This document shows, in pieces, positions 37,576 to 47,438 of a stretch of DNA of 64,000 nucleotides. The position numbers and the translations under genes are program-made. Source of the stretch: Acinetobacter pecorum. GTDB taxonomy: Bacteria; Pseudomonadota; Gammaproteobacteria; Pseudomonadales; Moraxellaceae. The DNA is taken from contig NZ_JACSPT010000002.1 of assembly GCF_014837015.1 (NCBI RefSeq), positions 124,001 to 188,000 of the forward strand, read 5' to 3'. The first letter of the stretch is position 1. Every line of letters begins with the position of its first letter. Below the pieces are notes generated by a model, which searched no databases, was not told the DNA's origin, and saw only the letters and a program-made list of their open reading frames with translations.

Positions 37576-38973
37576 ATGGATAATGAATGCATGGCAAGGT
37601 TGGCCGAGCAGTGGAAACAGATCTGTCAAAATTATTCATCAGATAATTTATTGCATGCCTTTCAGTTTATTCAAGACCACTCCCTGATTCTGGTTGAAGA
37701 GTTCTATAAAAACATGCTTATCGAAAAGGAATCTGCAGAATTCTTTTCCGATGACCTGATTCAGAAGCGCTTGCGTGACACCTTGAATGCCTGGCTACTT
37801 GAAAGCTTTAGTGTAGGAATTAATAAACGTTATGCTGATGCCGTACAAAAACAGGCATTGGTAGGACATGTGCATGCACGTGTCGGGATTCCATCTTGGT
37901 TGATCATGCGCGGTGTACGTGAAATTGAACGTAAAATGTTTGAACTGCTGGATGAGAATCCTGACCAGGGTATGTTGACCACCTGCAGTTATATTATCCA
38001 AATTATGGGCTTTGCCACAGAAATAATGTGCCGATCCTATGAAGCCAAAACAGCCCTGAACCAGGAAATCAAACACAGCTATCGTGTTTTTTCAGCAATG
38101 CAGGATGTGGCCGTACAAAAAGATAAACAGCGCAGCTCACTGCTGGACTGGGAAAATGAACTCATGTTCAAGGTCTTTTCCGAGCATGAGAAATTGAATC
38201 ATCCGATGCTGTCCAAGTCGGAGTTCGGTTTATGGTTTGTCCATAAAGCCTCTTATGCTTTTACCGGTTCTGATCAGGTCGATTTAATCATTGAGCGGAT
38301 TTATCAGGTTGATGAACTCAATCAAGATATTATGAACTGTACGGATAAGAATAATATGCTGGGGTTGATCCAGAAAATTCGGAATCTGAATCGTGAAATT
38401 CAGCTACTGGTAGATCAGTTATTCCAGGTAGCCGAGTATATTGAATCAGGCAATGACTCCTTGACTCAATTACTGAATCGTCGTTATTTGAATACGATTA
38501 TTTCACGTGAAATCACTTTTTCTCGCAAGAATCATACCCCCTTGTCTTTGCTTGCCATTGATGCCGACTATTTCAAAAGTATCAATGACAAATTCGGGCA
38601 TGCTGCAGGTGACTTGGCCTTGAAGTTTCTGGCCGAAGGCTTGCAAAAATACAGTCAGGGCAGTGATTATGTTTTCCGGATCGGCGGTGAAGAATTTTTG
38701 CTGTTACTGGTGGATACTGATGAAAAACGCGCCCTGAATATTGCAGAAAGTATTCGTAAATATATTGAAAATGGCATGATTAATTCGATACAAGGCCATC
38801 AATTTAAATTTACTGTCAGTATTGGGTGTGCCCTCTATGATGGACATCCGGATTATCAGCGCTTCCTGAACGCAGCAGATTCTGCCTTGTATATGGCGAA
38901 GAATAACGGGCGTAACAGAGTCTATATGGCTCATCAGTCCGTAAAGCCGGCCGTACAGCCACTTTCAGTCTAA
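37576..38973 (+). CDS. Globin-coupled diguanylate cyclase, DosC-like, with a degenerate I-site
   Basis: A soluble protein of 465 residues from the ATG at 37576 (GGGGA nine bases upstream; the frame opens at GTG 37543). Residues 1-160 form a sensor globin. VGHVHARVGIPSWLIMRG matches the E. coli DosC proximal-heme region, placing the heme His at residue 100 (DosC uses His98). A middle domain carries SEFGLWFVHKASYAF. The GGDEF domain has active-site GGEEF at 370-374 and the metal Asp in LAIDADYFKSIND. The position of the RxxD inhibitory site reads QGSD, so feedback by cyclic-di-GMP at that site should be lost. Oxygen sensing is inferred from homology. Confidence 0.9.
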   Translation: MDNECMARLAEQWKQICQNYSSDNLLHAFQFIQDHSLILVEEFYKNMLIEKESAEFFSDDLIQKRLRDTLNAWLLESFSVGINKRYADAVQKQALVGHVHARVGIPSWLIMRGVREIERKMFELLDENPDQGMLTTCSYIIQIMGFATEIMCRSYEAKTALNQEIKHSYRVFSAMQDVAVQKDKQRSSLLDWENELMFKVFSEHEKLNHPMLSKSEFGLWFVHKASYAFTGSDQVDLIIERIYQVDELNQDIMNCTDKNNMLGLIQKIRNLNREIQLLVDQLFQVAEYIESGNDSLTQLLNRRYLNTIISREITFSRKNHTPLSLLAIDADYFKSINDKFGHAAGDLALKFLAEGLQKYSQGSDYVFRIGGEEFLLLLVDTDEKRALNIAESIRKYIENGMINSIQGHQFKFTVSIGCALYDGHPDYQRFLNAADSALYMAKNNGRNRVYMAHQSVKPAVQPLSV

Positions 38974-38984
38974 ATTATATGCAT

Positions 38985-39542
38985 TTATCCAGTTAGAGAC
39001 TGCTGTTGTAAAAAATCCTGAAATTTCTGTTTTTGCTCAAGATATGCCGGATGGGTTTTGGCTTCATCCCATTTCTGTTTAAAAATTTCGGCAGCAGCGG
39101 CTTTAACCGGATCTTCCTGATAGCGTGGCAGCTCTGAACGGCCATGTGCGCCACTCAAGCCTTTTTTATCTTCTGGAACCGGACCAACGTATTTTTTGCC
39201 ACCTTTATGGTTGGCATAACGACGCGCACGGGTAAAACCCATCTGTAAAAACTTGCGTGCCATGTCTGCCCCGATAAAATCTTCTTGTTTCAAATATTCT
39301 AGGAAAAGCTGGTAGATCTTGTCACTGCTGGCTTGGGCTTTGTCTACATCGGCAAAGCGCCAGTGCGGCAGAATTTCCGATTTGTAAGGTTCAACCAGTA
39401 ACACGCCTTGTTCACCACGGCCAATCCGGTACAGTTCTGGTCGTTTGCGAAAATTAATTTTTTTAAAGTCCAAGCTATAGTCAAAACTGTTTGAATAAAC
39501 ACGTGAAGTGCGTTTAGGAGGAGCAGGCTGCTTTTTGCTCAT
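38985..39542 (-). CDS. DUF4385 family protein
   Basis: A protein of 185 residues from the ATG at 39542 (GGAA upstream; the frame extends to 39578). The family is recognisable from SFDYSLDFKKINFRKRPELYRIGRGEQGVLLVEPYKS and the Lys/Gly-rich RARRYANHKGGKKY. The composition is highly basic with no signal peptide. DUF4385 proteins resemble phage T4-type and bacterial proteins of unknown function. It is convergent with the globin-coupled cyclase. Confidence 0.85.
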   Translation of the reverse strand: MSKKQPAPPKRTSRVYSNSFDYSLDFKKINFRKRPELYRIGRGEQGVLLVEPYKSEILPHWRFADVDKAQASSDKIYQLFLEYLKQEDFIGADMARKFLQMGFTRARRYANHKGGKKYVGPVPEDKKGLSGAHGRSELPRYQEDPVKAAAAEIFKQKWDEAKTHPAYLEQKQKFQDFLQQQSLTG

Positions 39543-39815
39543 GGCGAGTTCCAGTATTTGCATACCTGAATTATGCAATCATCTAACAGCAAGATCTGTA
39601 TTTAAACATGACAGAAAATGTAGTTTAGCAATCCGCAATAGAGGATATGAAACGACTGATTTTCATTTTTTATTTATAAAAGTAAAAGAGAGATTCAGAT
39701 CATATACTGAGAAAGTTGTTAGCTAAACAAGCGTTATAGAAAGAATATTAAAACACCTAAGGAGTTTATTACGAAATTCCTTAAACGTTGAGGAAAATAA
39801 AATGCAAAAAGCCTT

Positions 39816-40175
39816 TTAACATTCCACTACCACATAATACTTTTTAACAGCTTCAACCACTTCAAAAGTACCAATAAAACCAGGAGGAATAATACCGGCT
39901 TCCCCTGCCTTAATTTCAACAAATGACTGTTTTTGGGTGTCATGTAAACGTACGATGCCTTCAATGACCTGAAAAAATTCCTGTTTATTCTCGGCAAATA
40001 CAATATTCCAGGCACCGATTTCACATTGCCAGATGCCGCAGTCCATATGAGGATGCTGATAGGCACTCTGAGTCAAGCGTTTAGGATTGGCTTTGACCAG
40101 ACGATCTGGTCGTGGGTAATCGATACTTTCCTTAGCCTGACTTAAACCCTGACCCGCAATCCAGATAGATGACAT
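39816..40175 (-). CDS. Small cupin-domain protein (DUF861-like)
   Basis: A 119-residue single cupin. YQHPHMDCGIWQCEIGAWNIVFAENKQEFFQVIEGIVRL and AGEAGIIPPGFIGTFEVVEAVKKYYVVVE match the DUF861/EutQ-like cupin pattern, with a C-terminal Lys-Tyr-Tyr strand. The usual HxH metal site is not clear, so metal binding is doubtful. The role is unknown. It lies 61 bp beyond the folE stop codon on the same strand. Confidence 0.82.
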   Translation of the reverse strand: MSSIWIAGQGLSQAKESIDYPRPDRLVKANPKRLTQSAYQHPHMDCGIWQCEIGAWNIVFAENKQEFFQVIEGIVRLHDTQKQSFVEIKAGEAGIIPPGFIGTFEVVEAVKKYYVVVEC

Positions 40176-40236
40176 TGGTAGCCTCGTCGTGATAAAAAAG
40201 CCTCAATATCAATTAAGGCTTCCACTTATGAATTTA

Positions 40237-40791
40237 TTAAAAATTTTCTGGAACTGCACTTAAAAATTCACGACGTGTTTCTTTATCGGTTTTAAAATCC
40301 CCAATAAACGATACCGTACGAGTAGTTGATTCCTGCTTACCTACACCACGCATCATCATACACATATGTGCAGAATCAATCATGACTGCAACACCGCGTG
40401 CTTTGGTGACTTCAGCCACTGCTTCTGCAATTTGCTGGGTCAGATTTTCCTGGATTTGCAAACGGCGCGCAAACATTTCTGTAATGCGGGCAAATTTGGA
40501 TAAACCTAAAACATGACCTTCCGGTAAATAGGCGATATGCACGCGGCCATAAAATGGCAGTAAGTGATGTTCACAGAGCGAATAAAATTCGATGTTTTTG
40601 ACCAGTACCATTTCACGGTTATCAGAAGGGAAGACCGCCTTGTTGGTTACTTCCTCAAGTGTCTGGCTATAACCCGATGTTAAATATGAAAATGCTTTCG
40701 CAGCGCGCACTGGCGTATCTTTGAGACCAGGGCGATTGAGATCTTCGCCAACGGCAGTAAGAATGTTTGCGTAGGATTGCTGCATAGTCAT
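40237..40791 (-). CDS. folE: GTP cyclohydrolase I
   Basis: A 184-residue enzyme converting GTP to 7,8-dihydroneopterin triphosphate, the first step of tetrahydrofolate synthesis. The zinc-binding [16 protein letters not shown] and the second Cys region [14 protein letters not shown] are intact, as are the substrate residues in [20 protein letters not shown]. The protein lacks the longer N-terminal extension of the E. coli enzyme. It may be co-transcribed with the cupin gene downstream. Confidence 0.97.
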   Translation of the reverse strand: MTMQQSYANILTAVGEDLNRPGLKDTPVRAAKAFSYLTSGYSQTLEEVTNKAVFPSDNREMVLVKNIEFYSLCEHHLLPFYGRVHIAYLPEGHVLGLSKFARITEMFARRLQIQENLTQQIAEAVAEVTKARGVAVMIDSAHMCMMMRGVGKQESTTRTVSFIGDFKTDKETRREFLSAVPENF

Positions 40792-40878
40792 ATGACGTAT
40801 TCACTTAAACTGAGAATGAACAAGGACGGCATTGTAGCAGAAAACTTTTACAATGCCTTGTTTTGGAGCTAAAACCGT

Positions 40879-41556
40879 TTATTGTTTGAACTTTGGATTC
40901 TTTTCCGCACGTTTCAGCAGAACCAGTACCGCACCAGTACCGCCCTGTTTTTCAGGGGCACTGACAAAGGCCAAAACGTCACGATGCTGACGCAGCCAGC
41001 CGTTGACATAGGTTTTTAAAATCGCTTCTGGGCCTTTGCCATGTACGATCTTAATCACGTTTTGATTTTCATCTTTGGCGATCTGGATAATCTGCAGCAC
41101 AGCTTGTCGCGCTTCTTCTACGGTACAGCCATGCAGATCCACAGCTTCAAACCAGCGCAAGTTACCGGCTTTTAAGTCTTCAAAAACTTTATGTTGCAAG
41201 GTGGCAATACGATAGCTCAAGTTGGCCTGACTACCGACTGGATTCAGCATGGCTTGAGTATCTGAAAGAACGGTTTCATCGGTGTGCATTGGCCCTTCGG
41301 CAGCGGCACGCTTTGCCAGAATTTGTGCATCCGGCTTTTTCTTGGCAGATTTTTCAATTTTGGCAGTATTGCCGGCATCGATTTTTTGTACACCTTGCAT
41401 TTGTTTACGAAACAGGTCGAGGTCTTCAGCCTGTTCTTGCTCCGCTGTTTTCACGACAGGGGCAACAGGTTCAGCCTTAGGCTGACTAATTTGCTTTTTT
41501 AAATCTTTCAGTAAGTTGTACTGATCTTTAGAAAGCGAAGAATCATGTTTGCTCAT
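40879..41556 (-). CDS. Smr (MutS2 C-terminal) domain protein
   Basis: A 225-residue protein. The first 130 residues are charged and probably flexible (KKQISQPKAEPVAPVVKTAEQ). The Smr domain covers residues 140-220, with the two signatures LHGCTVEEARQAVLQ and KIVHGKGPEAILKTYVNGWL. The related E. coli SmrB cleaves mRNA at collided ribosomes, and SmrA-like proteins are predicted endonucleases. The present protein is SmrA/SmrB-like, but I cannot say which. It is a single gene between folE and the GFA protein gene. Confidence 0.88.
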   Translation of the reverse strand: MSKHDSSLSKDQYNLLKDLKKQISQPKAEPVAPVVKTAEQEQAEDLDLFRKQMQGVQKIDAGNTAKIEKSAKKKPDAQILAKRAAAEGPMHTDETVLSDTQAMLNPVGSQANLSYRIATLQHKVFEDLKAGNLRWFEAVDLHGCTVEEARQAVLQIIQIAKDENQNVIKIVHGKGPEAILKTYVNGWLRQHRDVLAFVSAPEKQGGTGAVLVLLKRAEKNPKFKQ

Positions 41557-41812
41557 AATCTGAAAATGGGGAGAGAAACGGAATTTAATAGAATTATAGT
41601 CTTAAATGGCTGAAAGGAGAAATGAAATGCGTTTATAACCACATAATATAAAAATTGGACTTTAAAATAGCGGCACATTTTTACAATCAAAAAACCGAAT
41701 CCGCTGTAAATAAAAGATGTTTCGTGATTTTTCTGATTTGATCACTTAAATAGTTGCTTCTATGGAATATCTCTTTTTTAAATATAAGATCATATAATCG
41801 CGAAAATAAAAA

Positions 41813-42241
41813 ATGAATTATTCAGGCAGCTGTTTATGCGGCAATGTAAAATTTAGGGTTAATACAGACATTCATAGCATGTATCACTGTCATTGCAGTT
41901 TGTGTCGGAAACAGAGTGGTACGGCCGCCAATGCAGCCACTTTAATCAATCAGCAATATTTTGAATGGACGTCAGTCACGTCCTCAATATCCTGTTATCA
42001 AAAAGAGACTGGCTTTCGCTCCCATTTTTGTCAGCGCTGTGGCTCACCCGTTCCCAATCAAGTGGGCACAACTGCATTGATATGGATTCCTTTAGGGTTG
42101 TTAGATAATGCACCAAAGATTCAGCAAAAATTAAGTTTTTGCCTGAGCTCTAAAATTACTTGGGCAGACGAAATCAAGGTGAATCAAAGCTATACTGAAC
42201 TGCCGGAGTTTGAAGAACTGCTATCTTATTTTGATCAGTAA
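41813..42241 (+). CDS. GFA family protein (glutathione-dependent formaldehyde-activating enzyme-like)
   Basis: A 142-residue zinc protein. Cysteine pairs are visible in GSCLCGNVKF, YHCHCSLCRKQSG and FCQRCGSPVPN, the standard Cys-4 structural and catalytic zinc pattern of the GFA fold. Few family members have been tested, and formaldehyde-glutathione activity should not be assumed. It is the first gene on the plus strand after a 256-bp AT-rich gap (41557-41812) in which nothing else was seen. Confidence 0.88.
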   Translation: MNYSGSCLCGNVKFRVNTDIHSMYHCHCSLCRKQSGTAANAATLINQQYFEWTSVTSSISCYQKETGFRSHFCQRCGSPVPNQVGTTALIWIPLGLLDNAPKIQQKLSFCLSSKITWADEIKVNQSYTELPEFEELLSYFDQ

Positions 42242-42308
42242 AATGAAGTTTTCAGATATAGAAATGCATAAGTCCGATATATACTCTTAATAAAAAGGAA
42301 ATGAGGAT

Positions 42309-42557
42309 ATGTGGCATCTTCAATATTTTTATAACTTGAGTATTGTCGGATTATTTTCGCTCATTTTATTCGATATCCAGTCAGTAAAATTATTCAGTCC
42401 AACATTGATTATTTTTATGTTCGCTGCAATGTTTGCAGGATTATATTTTAAGACCAAGGCTCAAAGTGCAGGGGCTCGTTTCGAGGCAGTACTTTGTCAA
42501 TCTTCGCCTGTTTTATTTCCACTCTCTTTAGTTCTGCTTAAAACAATTGCAATGTAA
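42309..42557 (+). CDS. Small membrane protein of unknown function
   Basis: An 82-residue protein with GAGG before the ATG. It has three hydrophobic segments (FYNLSIVGLFSLILFDI, LFSPTLIIFMFAAMFAGLYF and VLFPLSLVLLKTIAM) separated by a short basic stretch. There is no recognised family. It lies 67 bp after the GFA gene and before a terminator, so the two may be co-transcribed. Confidence 0.65.
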   Translation: MWHLQYFYNLSIVGLFSLILFDIQSVKLFSPTLIIFMFAAMFAGLYFKTKAQSAGARFEAVLCQSSPVLFPLSLVLLKTIAM

Positions 42558-42596
42558 TTTGAGTTTATCTGCTGTGAAACTTTGCTGAATAAAATT

Positions 42597-42629
42597 AAAA
42601 AGCCCAATTCTGAGATTGGGCTTTTTTAA
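42597..42629. terminator. Bidirectional terminator before trpC
   Basis: AAAAAGCCCAAT and ATTGGGCTTTTTT pair around TCTGAG, between the small membrane protein and the convergent trpC. Confidence 0.92.
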
Positions 42630-42651
42630 TGCTTAGGTGAGCATTTACATT

Positions 42652-43458
42652 TTAAACCGCTTCAGGCTCACCAAACAGATCGCGGAAAGCATGATCCGGA
42701 CGTGGCTGTTTCATGAAGCTTTCGCCGACCAAGAAGGCGTGAATATCATTTTCCTGCATCATGGCCACATCGGCAGGAGTTGCAATACCGCTTTCAGTCA
42801 CTAGCAGGCGTGAAGGGTCCAGTAATTTTTTCAAACGTAATGATGTATTTAAATCGACATCAAAGGTTTTTAAATTACGGTTATTCACGCCGAGCAGACA
42901 ACGATCAGAAAGCTTTAAAGCACGTGATAGTTCTTCTTCATCGTGAACTTCAACCAGTACATCCAGATGATGTTCAAATGCAGTTTTAGACATTTCTTCT
43001 AACTGCTGGTCAGACAGGCAAGCCACAATCAGCAAGATACAGTCTGCATGCAGGGCACGTGCTTCGATGACCCCATAAGGGTCGATCAGAAAGTCTTTGC
43101 GCAGTGCAGGCAGGTCACAATGTGAACGGGCAATCTGAATATTGTCATCATGACCCTGGAAAAAGTCTACATCGGTCAGCACCGATAAACAGGCTGCGCC
43201 TGCATCCTGATACTGTGCCGCAATTTCCGCAGGGTTGAAGTTCTCGCGAATAATCCCTTTGGATGGCGAAGCTTTTTTAATTTCAGCAATCACACCAAGA
43301 CGTTTCGACATTAAAGACTGTGCAAAACCACGTACAGGTGATGCACCCTGAGCCAGTTCCTCCAGATCTTTATAGCTTTTCTGCTTTAAACGTAGGGCAA
43401 ATTCTTCTTTTTTACGGTCAACAATCTTGCCTAAAATTGTGTTTGCGATATCCACCAT
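42652..43458 (-). CDS. trpC: Indole-3-glycerol phosphate synthase
   Basis: A protein of 268 residues from the ATG at 43458 (CAGGA upstream; the frame opens with TTG at 43464). It cyclises carboxyphenylaminodeoxyribulose phosphate in tryptophan synthesis. The TIM-barrel motifs are IAEIKKASPSKGII (catalytic Lys), LSVLTDVDFFQG, LRKDFLIDPYGVIEARA, LLGVNNRNLKTF and VTESGI. It is a monofunctional TrpC, not fused to TrpF. It is the last gene of trpGDC, 20 bp after trpD. Confidence 0.97.
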   Translation of the reverse strand: MVDIANTILGKIVDRKKEEFALRLKQKSYKDLEELAQGASPVRGFAQSLMSKRLGVIAEIKKASPSKGIIRENFNPAEIAAQYQDAGAACLSVLTDVDFFQGHDDNIQIARSHCDLPALRKDFLIDPYGVIEARALHADCILLIVACLSDQQLEEMSKTAFEHHLDVLVEVHDEEELSRALKLSDRCLLGVNNRNLKTFDVDLNTSLRLKKLLDPSRLLVTESGIATPADVAMMQENDIHAFLVGESFMKQPRPDHAFRDLFGEPEAV

Positions 43459-43478
43459 GATCAAAATTCCTGACCGAA

Positions 43479-44525
43479 TTAAGCTTCGTAATGTTTAATG
43501 GTTTTGGTAAATTCAGACAGCACACTCATTTTTTCAAGTGCCTGACCGCCGTAAATAATGTCATGTGCCAGCGCAACACCTTGCTTATAGCTGCTGGTTA
43601 AACCGGAGACATAAATACCCGCGCCGGCATTCAGCGCGATCATGTTGGCGGCTTTATCACCGATGTCTGATTTTTTCTTGCCCAGTGCATCTTTGATTAA
43701 AGCCAGACTTTGCGCAGAATCTTCCACAATCAGTCCGGTCAGAGTTTGCGATTCAATATCGACCGATTCAGGCGTGATTTCCCATTCCGTGACTTCGCCA
43801 TTTTTCAGTTCAGCGACATGAGTTGAAGAGGCAATACTGATTTCATCCAGACCATCACGTGAATGTACTACCATCACATGTTCAGCACCGAGCTGTTTCA
43901 TGACTTCGGCAATAGGGCGGCAGAGTTCATTGGAAAATACCCCAATGACTAAACGATTTACTCCGGCCGGATTCGTAAGCGGGCCAAGTAAGTTGAAAAT
44001 GCTGCGAATCCCTAATTCTTTGCGTGGGCCGATTGCATATTTCATCGCTTGATGATGATTGGGTGCAAACAGGAAACCGACACCGACATCACGGATACAG
44101 CGCTCGGTCTGCTGCATATTCAGGTCCAGATTAATCCCGGCCTGTTCCAGTAAATCTGACGAACCTGATTTGGTCGAAACGCCGCGGTTACCATGTTTGG
44201 CAATGGTTGCGCCCGCTGCTGCAATTACAAATGCGGAAGCAGTAGAGACATTAAACAGGTTCTGGCCATCACCGCCTGTGCCGACGATATCGACCAGATA
44301 GGGAATGTCACTGACATCAATTTTGGTGGCAAGTTCACGCATGACACGTGCAGCTGCGGTAATCTCATCAATGCTTTCGCCTTTAAGGCGTAAGCCCATC
44401 AGCAGGGCACCAATCTGGGCATCGGTTGCTTCACCTGACATGATGGCACGCATCACGTCTTGCATTTGATCCTGAGTCAGGTGAATGTTTTTAGTAATAT
44501 TACTTAAAGCTTGTTGAATATTCAT
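43479..44525 (-). CDS. trpD: Anthranilate phosphoribosyltransferase
   Basis: A 348-residue enzyme joining anthranilate with PRPP. The PRPP-binding loops [19 protein letters not shown] and [17 protein letters not shown] are intact, as is the anthranilate region [14 protein letters not shown]. The length is normal for the stand-alone enzyme. It starts nine bases after trpG, consistent with translational coupling. Confidence 0.97.
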   Translation of the reverse strand: MNIQQALSNITKNIHLTQDQMQDVMRAIMSGEATDAQIGALLMGLRLKGESIDEITAAARVMRELATKIDVSDIPYLVDIVGTGGDGQNLFNVSTASAFVIAAAGATIAKHGNRGVSTKSGSSDLLEQAGINLDLNMQQTERCIRDVGVGFLFAPNHHQAMKYAIGPRKELGIRSIFNLLGPLTNPAGVNRLVIGVFSNELCRPIAEVMKQLGAEHVMVVHSRDGLDEISIASSTHVAELKNGEVTEWEITPESVDIESQTLTGLIVEDSAQSLALIKDALGKKKSDIGDKAANMIALNAGAGIYVSGLTSSYKQGVALAHDIIYGGQALEKMSVLSEFTKTIKHYEA

Positions 44526-44534
44526 AAGGTGTTC

Positions 44535-45119
44535 TTAGGCATAAATTTCGAGAAAGTTTTTAAAGATTTGATGACCATGCTGGCTCAGAATCGATTCAGG
44601 ATGGAACTGCACGCCTTCGACCGGCAATGTCTTATGTTTCACACCCATAATTTCTTCCATAGAGCCATCCGCTTCATTGGTCCAGCAGGTGACTTCCAGA
44701 CATTCAGGCAAGGTAGCTTGATCAATCACCAGTGAATGATAGCGCGTTGCAGGAAATGGAGAAGGAAGATTGCTGAAAATCCCGGTATTACTGTGGTACA
44801 TATCAGACAGACGGCCATGCATCACACGTTTGGCACGCACGATATCGCCGCCAAATGCCTGACCAATACTCTGGTGACCAAGACAAACGCCCAGTAAGGG
44901 AATTTTACCAGCAAAATGCTGAATTGCAGGAATAGAAATTCCTGCTTCACTTGGCGAGCACGGTCCAGGACCAATCACTAAATACTTGGGTTGCCATCGC
45001 TCTATATCTTCCAATGTCACGGCATCATTACGGACTACTTTTACTTCTTGATTCAGTTCGCCAAAATATTGGACGATGTTATAAGTAAAGGAGTCATAGT
45101 TGTCGACCATTAAAAGCAT
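44535..45119 (-). CDS. trpG: Anthranilate synthase glutamine amidotransferase subunit (TrpG/PabA)
   Basis: A 194-residue class I glutamine amidotransferase supplying ammonia for anthranilate synthesis, and possibly shared with PabB for p-aminobenzoate. Motifs are [33 protein letters not shown], the catalytic Cys in [16 protein letters not shown], and the His-Glu pair in [13 protein letters not shown]. It heads the trpGDC operon. The TrpE partner is not in this window, as is usual in Acinetobacter. Confidence 0.95.
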   Translation of the reverse strand: MLLMVDNYDSFTYNIVQYFGELNQEVKVVRNDAVTLEDIERWQPKYLVIGPGPCSPSEAGISIPAIQHFAGKIPLLGVCLGHQSIGQAFGGDIVRAKRVMHGRLSDMYHSNTGIFSNLPSPFPATRYHSLVIDQATLPECLEVTCWTNEADGSMEEIMGVKHKTLPVEGVQFHPESILSQHGHQIFKNFLEIYA

Positions 45120-45694
45120 GAGCTTAACCTATTGAAATTAATGCACTTAACTGTGCTAAAGTTGTCCCGATCGTACTTTAATTCGCGCTTATTGCAAGCA
45201 CTTGGGTAACACAACTAAATCATTGATTTCATTGTGTGAAAATAAAGCACGCTTCATCATAGCAAAAAATAGCCATATTCGGCGCAACAATTTCATCAAA
45301 TTTGATGGCTTAAGAAGCCGATCTAAACAGAATGGAAATTATTGAATCATTATTTTAAGTAATAGACTTACCATTAGAAAGTTATAAGTATGATTAGTTT
45401 TAGAGTAGAACTTAAAAATTAAAAAGAAAGTTAAAAAAAGATTAAAATTTTTTGGTGAAAAAAACATCACTTGAATCAGACCGCGTGATATAAAATTTTA
45501 TTTCAAAAGTATAGTTAAAGAAAATGCCTCAAAATAATCAGGTGATCCTAAGTCAATCCGGAAGTTTTCTTTACTGATATCTCATAAAAAATGCTTAATT
45601 CTTAGCTAAAACTAAATAAAAACTAAACAAAAGTTGAAAAAAGCAGCATATCCACTATAAAAAATTATGTTTCTAATACATTTTTATTCACCAC
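45120..45694. other. AT-rich non-coding stretch upstream of trpG and glnA
   Basis: About 575 bp without a supported gene. It contains a GCAC-N6-GTGC motif near 45144, just upstream of trpG, whose spacing is one base short of an NtrC site. No trp leader peptide or attenuator could be recognised. The remainder is simple A/T-rich sequence. Confidence 0.5.
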
Positions 45695-45711
45695 TGCACT
45701 ATTTAGGTGCG
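45695..45711 (+). promoter_or_regulatory. NtrC-like enhancer site upstream of glnA
   Basis: TGCACTATTTAGGTGCG is nearly identical to the enteric NtrC-binding consensus TGCACTATTTTGGTGCA. It is centred about 160 bp upstream of the sigma-54 promoter, a usual enhancer distance. A further AGTGCA half-site lies near 45758. Confidence 0.75.
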
Positions 45712-45857
45712 CTAAAAAATAAAGCTGAAATAAAATAAATGAAGAATGCTTGAATATAGTGCATTTAGTTTTGCAGCTAGTATAATAGCCGCAAAGTATT
45801 TTTATTAATTCATGAATTCTTATAAAGAATTCAAGATTTTATCTATACTTTTAAAAG

Positions 45858-45874
45858 TTGGTATGGTAATTGCT
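45858..45874 (+). promoter_or_regulatory. Sigma-54 promoter of glnA
   Basis: TTGGTATGGTAATTGCT has GG at 45860-45861 and GC at 45872-45873, exactly ten bases apart, and follows TGGYAYG-N4-TTGCT. Transcription would begin near 45885, about 48 bp before the glnA start codon. Confidence 0.75.
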
Positions 45875-45932
45875 TAATAACTATCAACTGCTAACACGCA
45901 CTTCACGGGTGCAACAAAAACATCGGAGCAAA

Positions 45933-47348
45933 ATGAGCATGGCGAACAAGGTCCTTCAACTCATACAAGAAAGTGGCGCAAAATGGGTCGATTTTCGCTT
46001 TACTGATACCAAGGGTAAAGAGCAACACGTTACTTATCCAGCAGACAGTATTGATGAAGATACATTTGAAGACGGCAAAATGTTTGACGGTTCTTCAATT
46101 GCAGGTTGGAAAGGCATCGAAGCATCGGACATGATTTTACGTCCGGACGCGGAAACTGGTTTTATCGACCCGTTCTTTGCAGAGCCAACAGTTGTTGTAA
46201 CTTGTGACGTAATCGAGCCATCTACTGGTCAAGGTTATGATCGTGATCCACGTTCGATTGCGCGCCGTGCAGAAGAATATTTGAAATCTACTGGTATCGG
46301 TGATACAGCATTCTTTGGCCCAGAACCAGAATTCTTCGTATTTGACGAAGTAAAATGGGAAATCGACATGTCTGGCGCGCGCCATACATTGATCGCTGAA
46401 GAAGCTGCATGGTCAACCAACAAAGACTATGAAGGCGGCAACTCTGGTCACCGTCCACGCGTAAAAGGCGGTTACTTCCCAGTTCCTCCTGTAGATTCTT
46501 CACATGACATGCGTGCTGATATGTGTGCGCGTATCGAAGACATTATGGGGCCAGGTCGTGTAGAAGTGCATCACCACGAAGTTGCTTCTTGCCAGTTAGA
46601 AATTGGTGTGAGCTTCAATACCATGGTGCGTAAAGCAGATGAAGTTCAACAGTTCAAATATGCAGTTTGGAACGTTGCGCATCAATATGCAAAAACTGCA
46701 ACCTTTATGCCTAAACCAATGGTGGGTGATAACGGTTCTGGTATGCACGTGCATATGTCGATCTCTAAAGACGGCAAAAACCTGTTTGCTGGTGATGAAT
46801 ATGCAGGCCTTTCAGAAATGGCGTTGTACTTCATCGGTGGTGTAATTAAACATGCTCGTTCTTTGAATGCGATCACTAATCCTTCTACAAACTCGTACAA
46901 GCGTTTGGTTCCACATTTCGAAGCACCGATTATGCTTGCTTACTCAGCGCGTAACCGTTCTGCGTCTATCCGTATTCCTTACGTGTCGAGCCCGAAAGGC
47001 AAGCGTATTGAAGCGCGTTTCCCAGATCCAATGATGAACCCGTACTTAGGTTTCGCAGCATTGCTAATGGCGGGTATCGATGGTATTCAAAACAAGATTC
47101 ATCCAGGTGAAGCTGCTGACAAGAACTTGTATGATCTTCCACCGGAAGAAGAAGCAAAAATCCCTACAGTGGCGCACAGCCTGGATATGGCTCTTGATGC
47201 GCTTAAAGCGGACCAAGATTACCTGCTTAAAGGCGGTGTGTTCACTAAAGAAATGCTTGATGCATACATCGAGCTTAAAACTGAAGAAGTTCGTCGTCTG
47301 AACACGACTACTCATCCAGTTGAATTTGAAATGTACTACAGCTTGTAA
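45933..47348 (+). CDS. glnA: Glutamine synthetase, type I
   Basis: A 471-residue dodecameric enzyme that makes glutamine from glutamate, ammonia and ATP. I choose the ATG at 45933, after GGAG; an ATG two codons on is equally possible. The frame also extends to 45870, but that part overlaps the promoter. The N-terminal [20 protein letters not shown], the glutamate flap region, the metal-binding [20 protein letters not shown] and the [21 protein letters not shown] segment are all standard. The C-terminal [15 protein letters not shown] includes the loop with the adenylylated Tyr (NLYDLPPEE). NtrC and sigma-54 sites upstream point to nitrogen control. Confidence 0.98.
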   Translation: MSMANKVLQLIQESGAKWVDFRFTDTKGKEQHVTYPADSIDEDTFEDGKMFDGSSIAGWKGIEASDMILRPDAETGFIDPFFAEPTVVVTCDVIEPSTGQGYDRDPRSIARRAEEYLKSTGIGDTAFFGPEPEFFVFDEVKWEIDMSGARHTLIAEEAAWSTNKDYEGGNSGHRPRVKGGYFPVPPVDSSHDMRADMCARIEDIMGPGRVEVHHHEVASCQLEIGVSFNTMVRKADEVQQFKYAVWNVAHQYAKTATFMPKPMVGDNGSGMHVHMSISKDGKNLFAGDEYAGLSEMALYFIGGVIKHARSLNAITNPSTNSYKRLVPHFEAPIMLAYSARNRSASIRIPYVSSPKGKRIEARFPDPMMNPYLGFAALLMAGIDGIQNKIHPGEAADKNLYDLPPEEEAKIPTVAHSLDMALDALKADQDYLLKGGVFTKEMLDAYIELKTEEVRRLNTTTHPVEFEMYYSL

Positions 47349-47370
47349 TTCATTCCGAATTAAAGCGAAG

Positions 47371-47399
47371 AAAACCCGCGCACGTCGCGGGTTTTTTTG
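47371..47399 (+). terminator. Terminator of glnA
   Basis: AAAACCCGCG and CGCGGGTTTTTTT pair around CACGT, giving a strong GC stem with a T run, 22 bp after the stop codon. Confidence 0.93.
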
Positions 47400-47438
47400 T
47401 ATCATCTATTTATAATTTTAAATGATTGATGGGTTTAA

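Noticed and set aside
45140..45165. NtrC site upstream of trpG
   Set aside because: GCAC and GTGC are six rather than seven bases apart, and no sigma-54 promoter faces trpG.
45120..45300. trp attenuator or leader peptide
   Set aside because: No short frame with tandem Trp codons and no alternative hairpins with a T run could be found.
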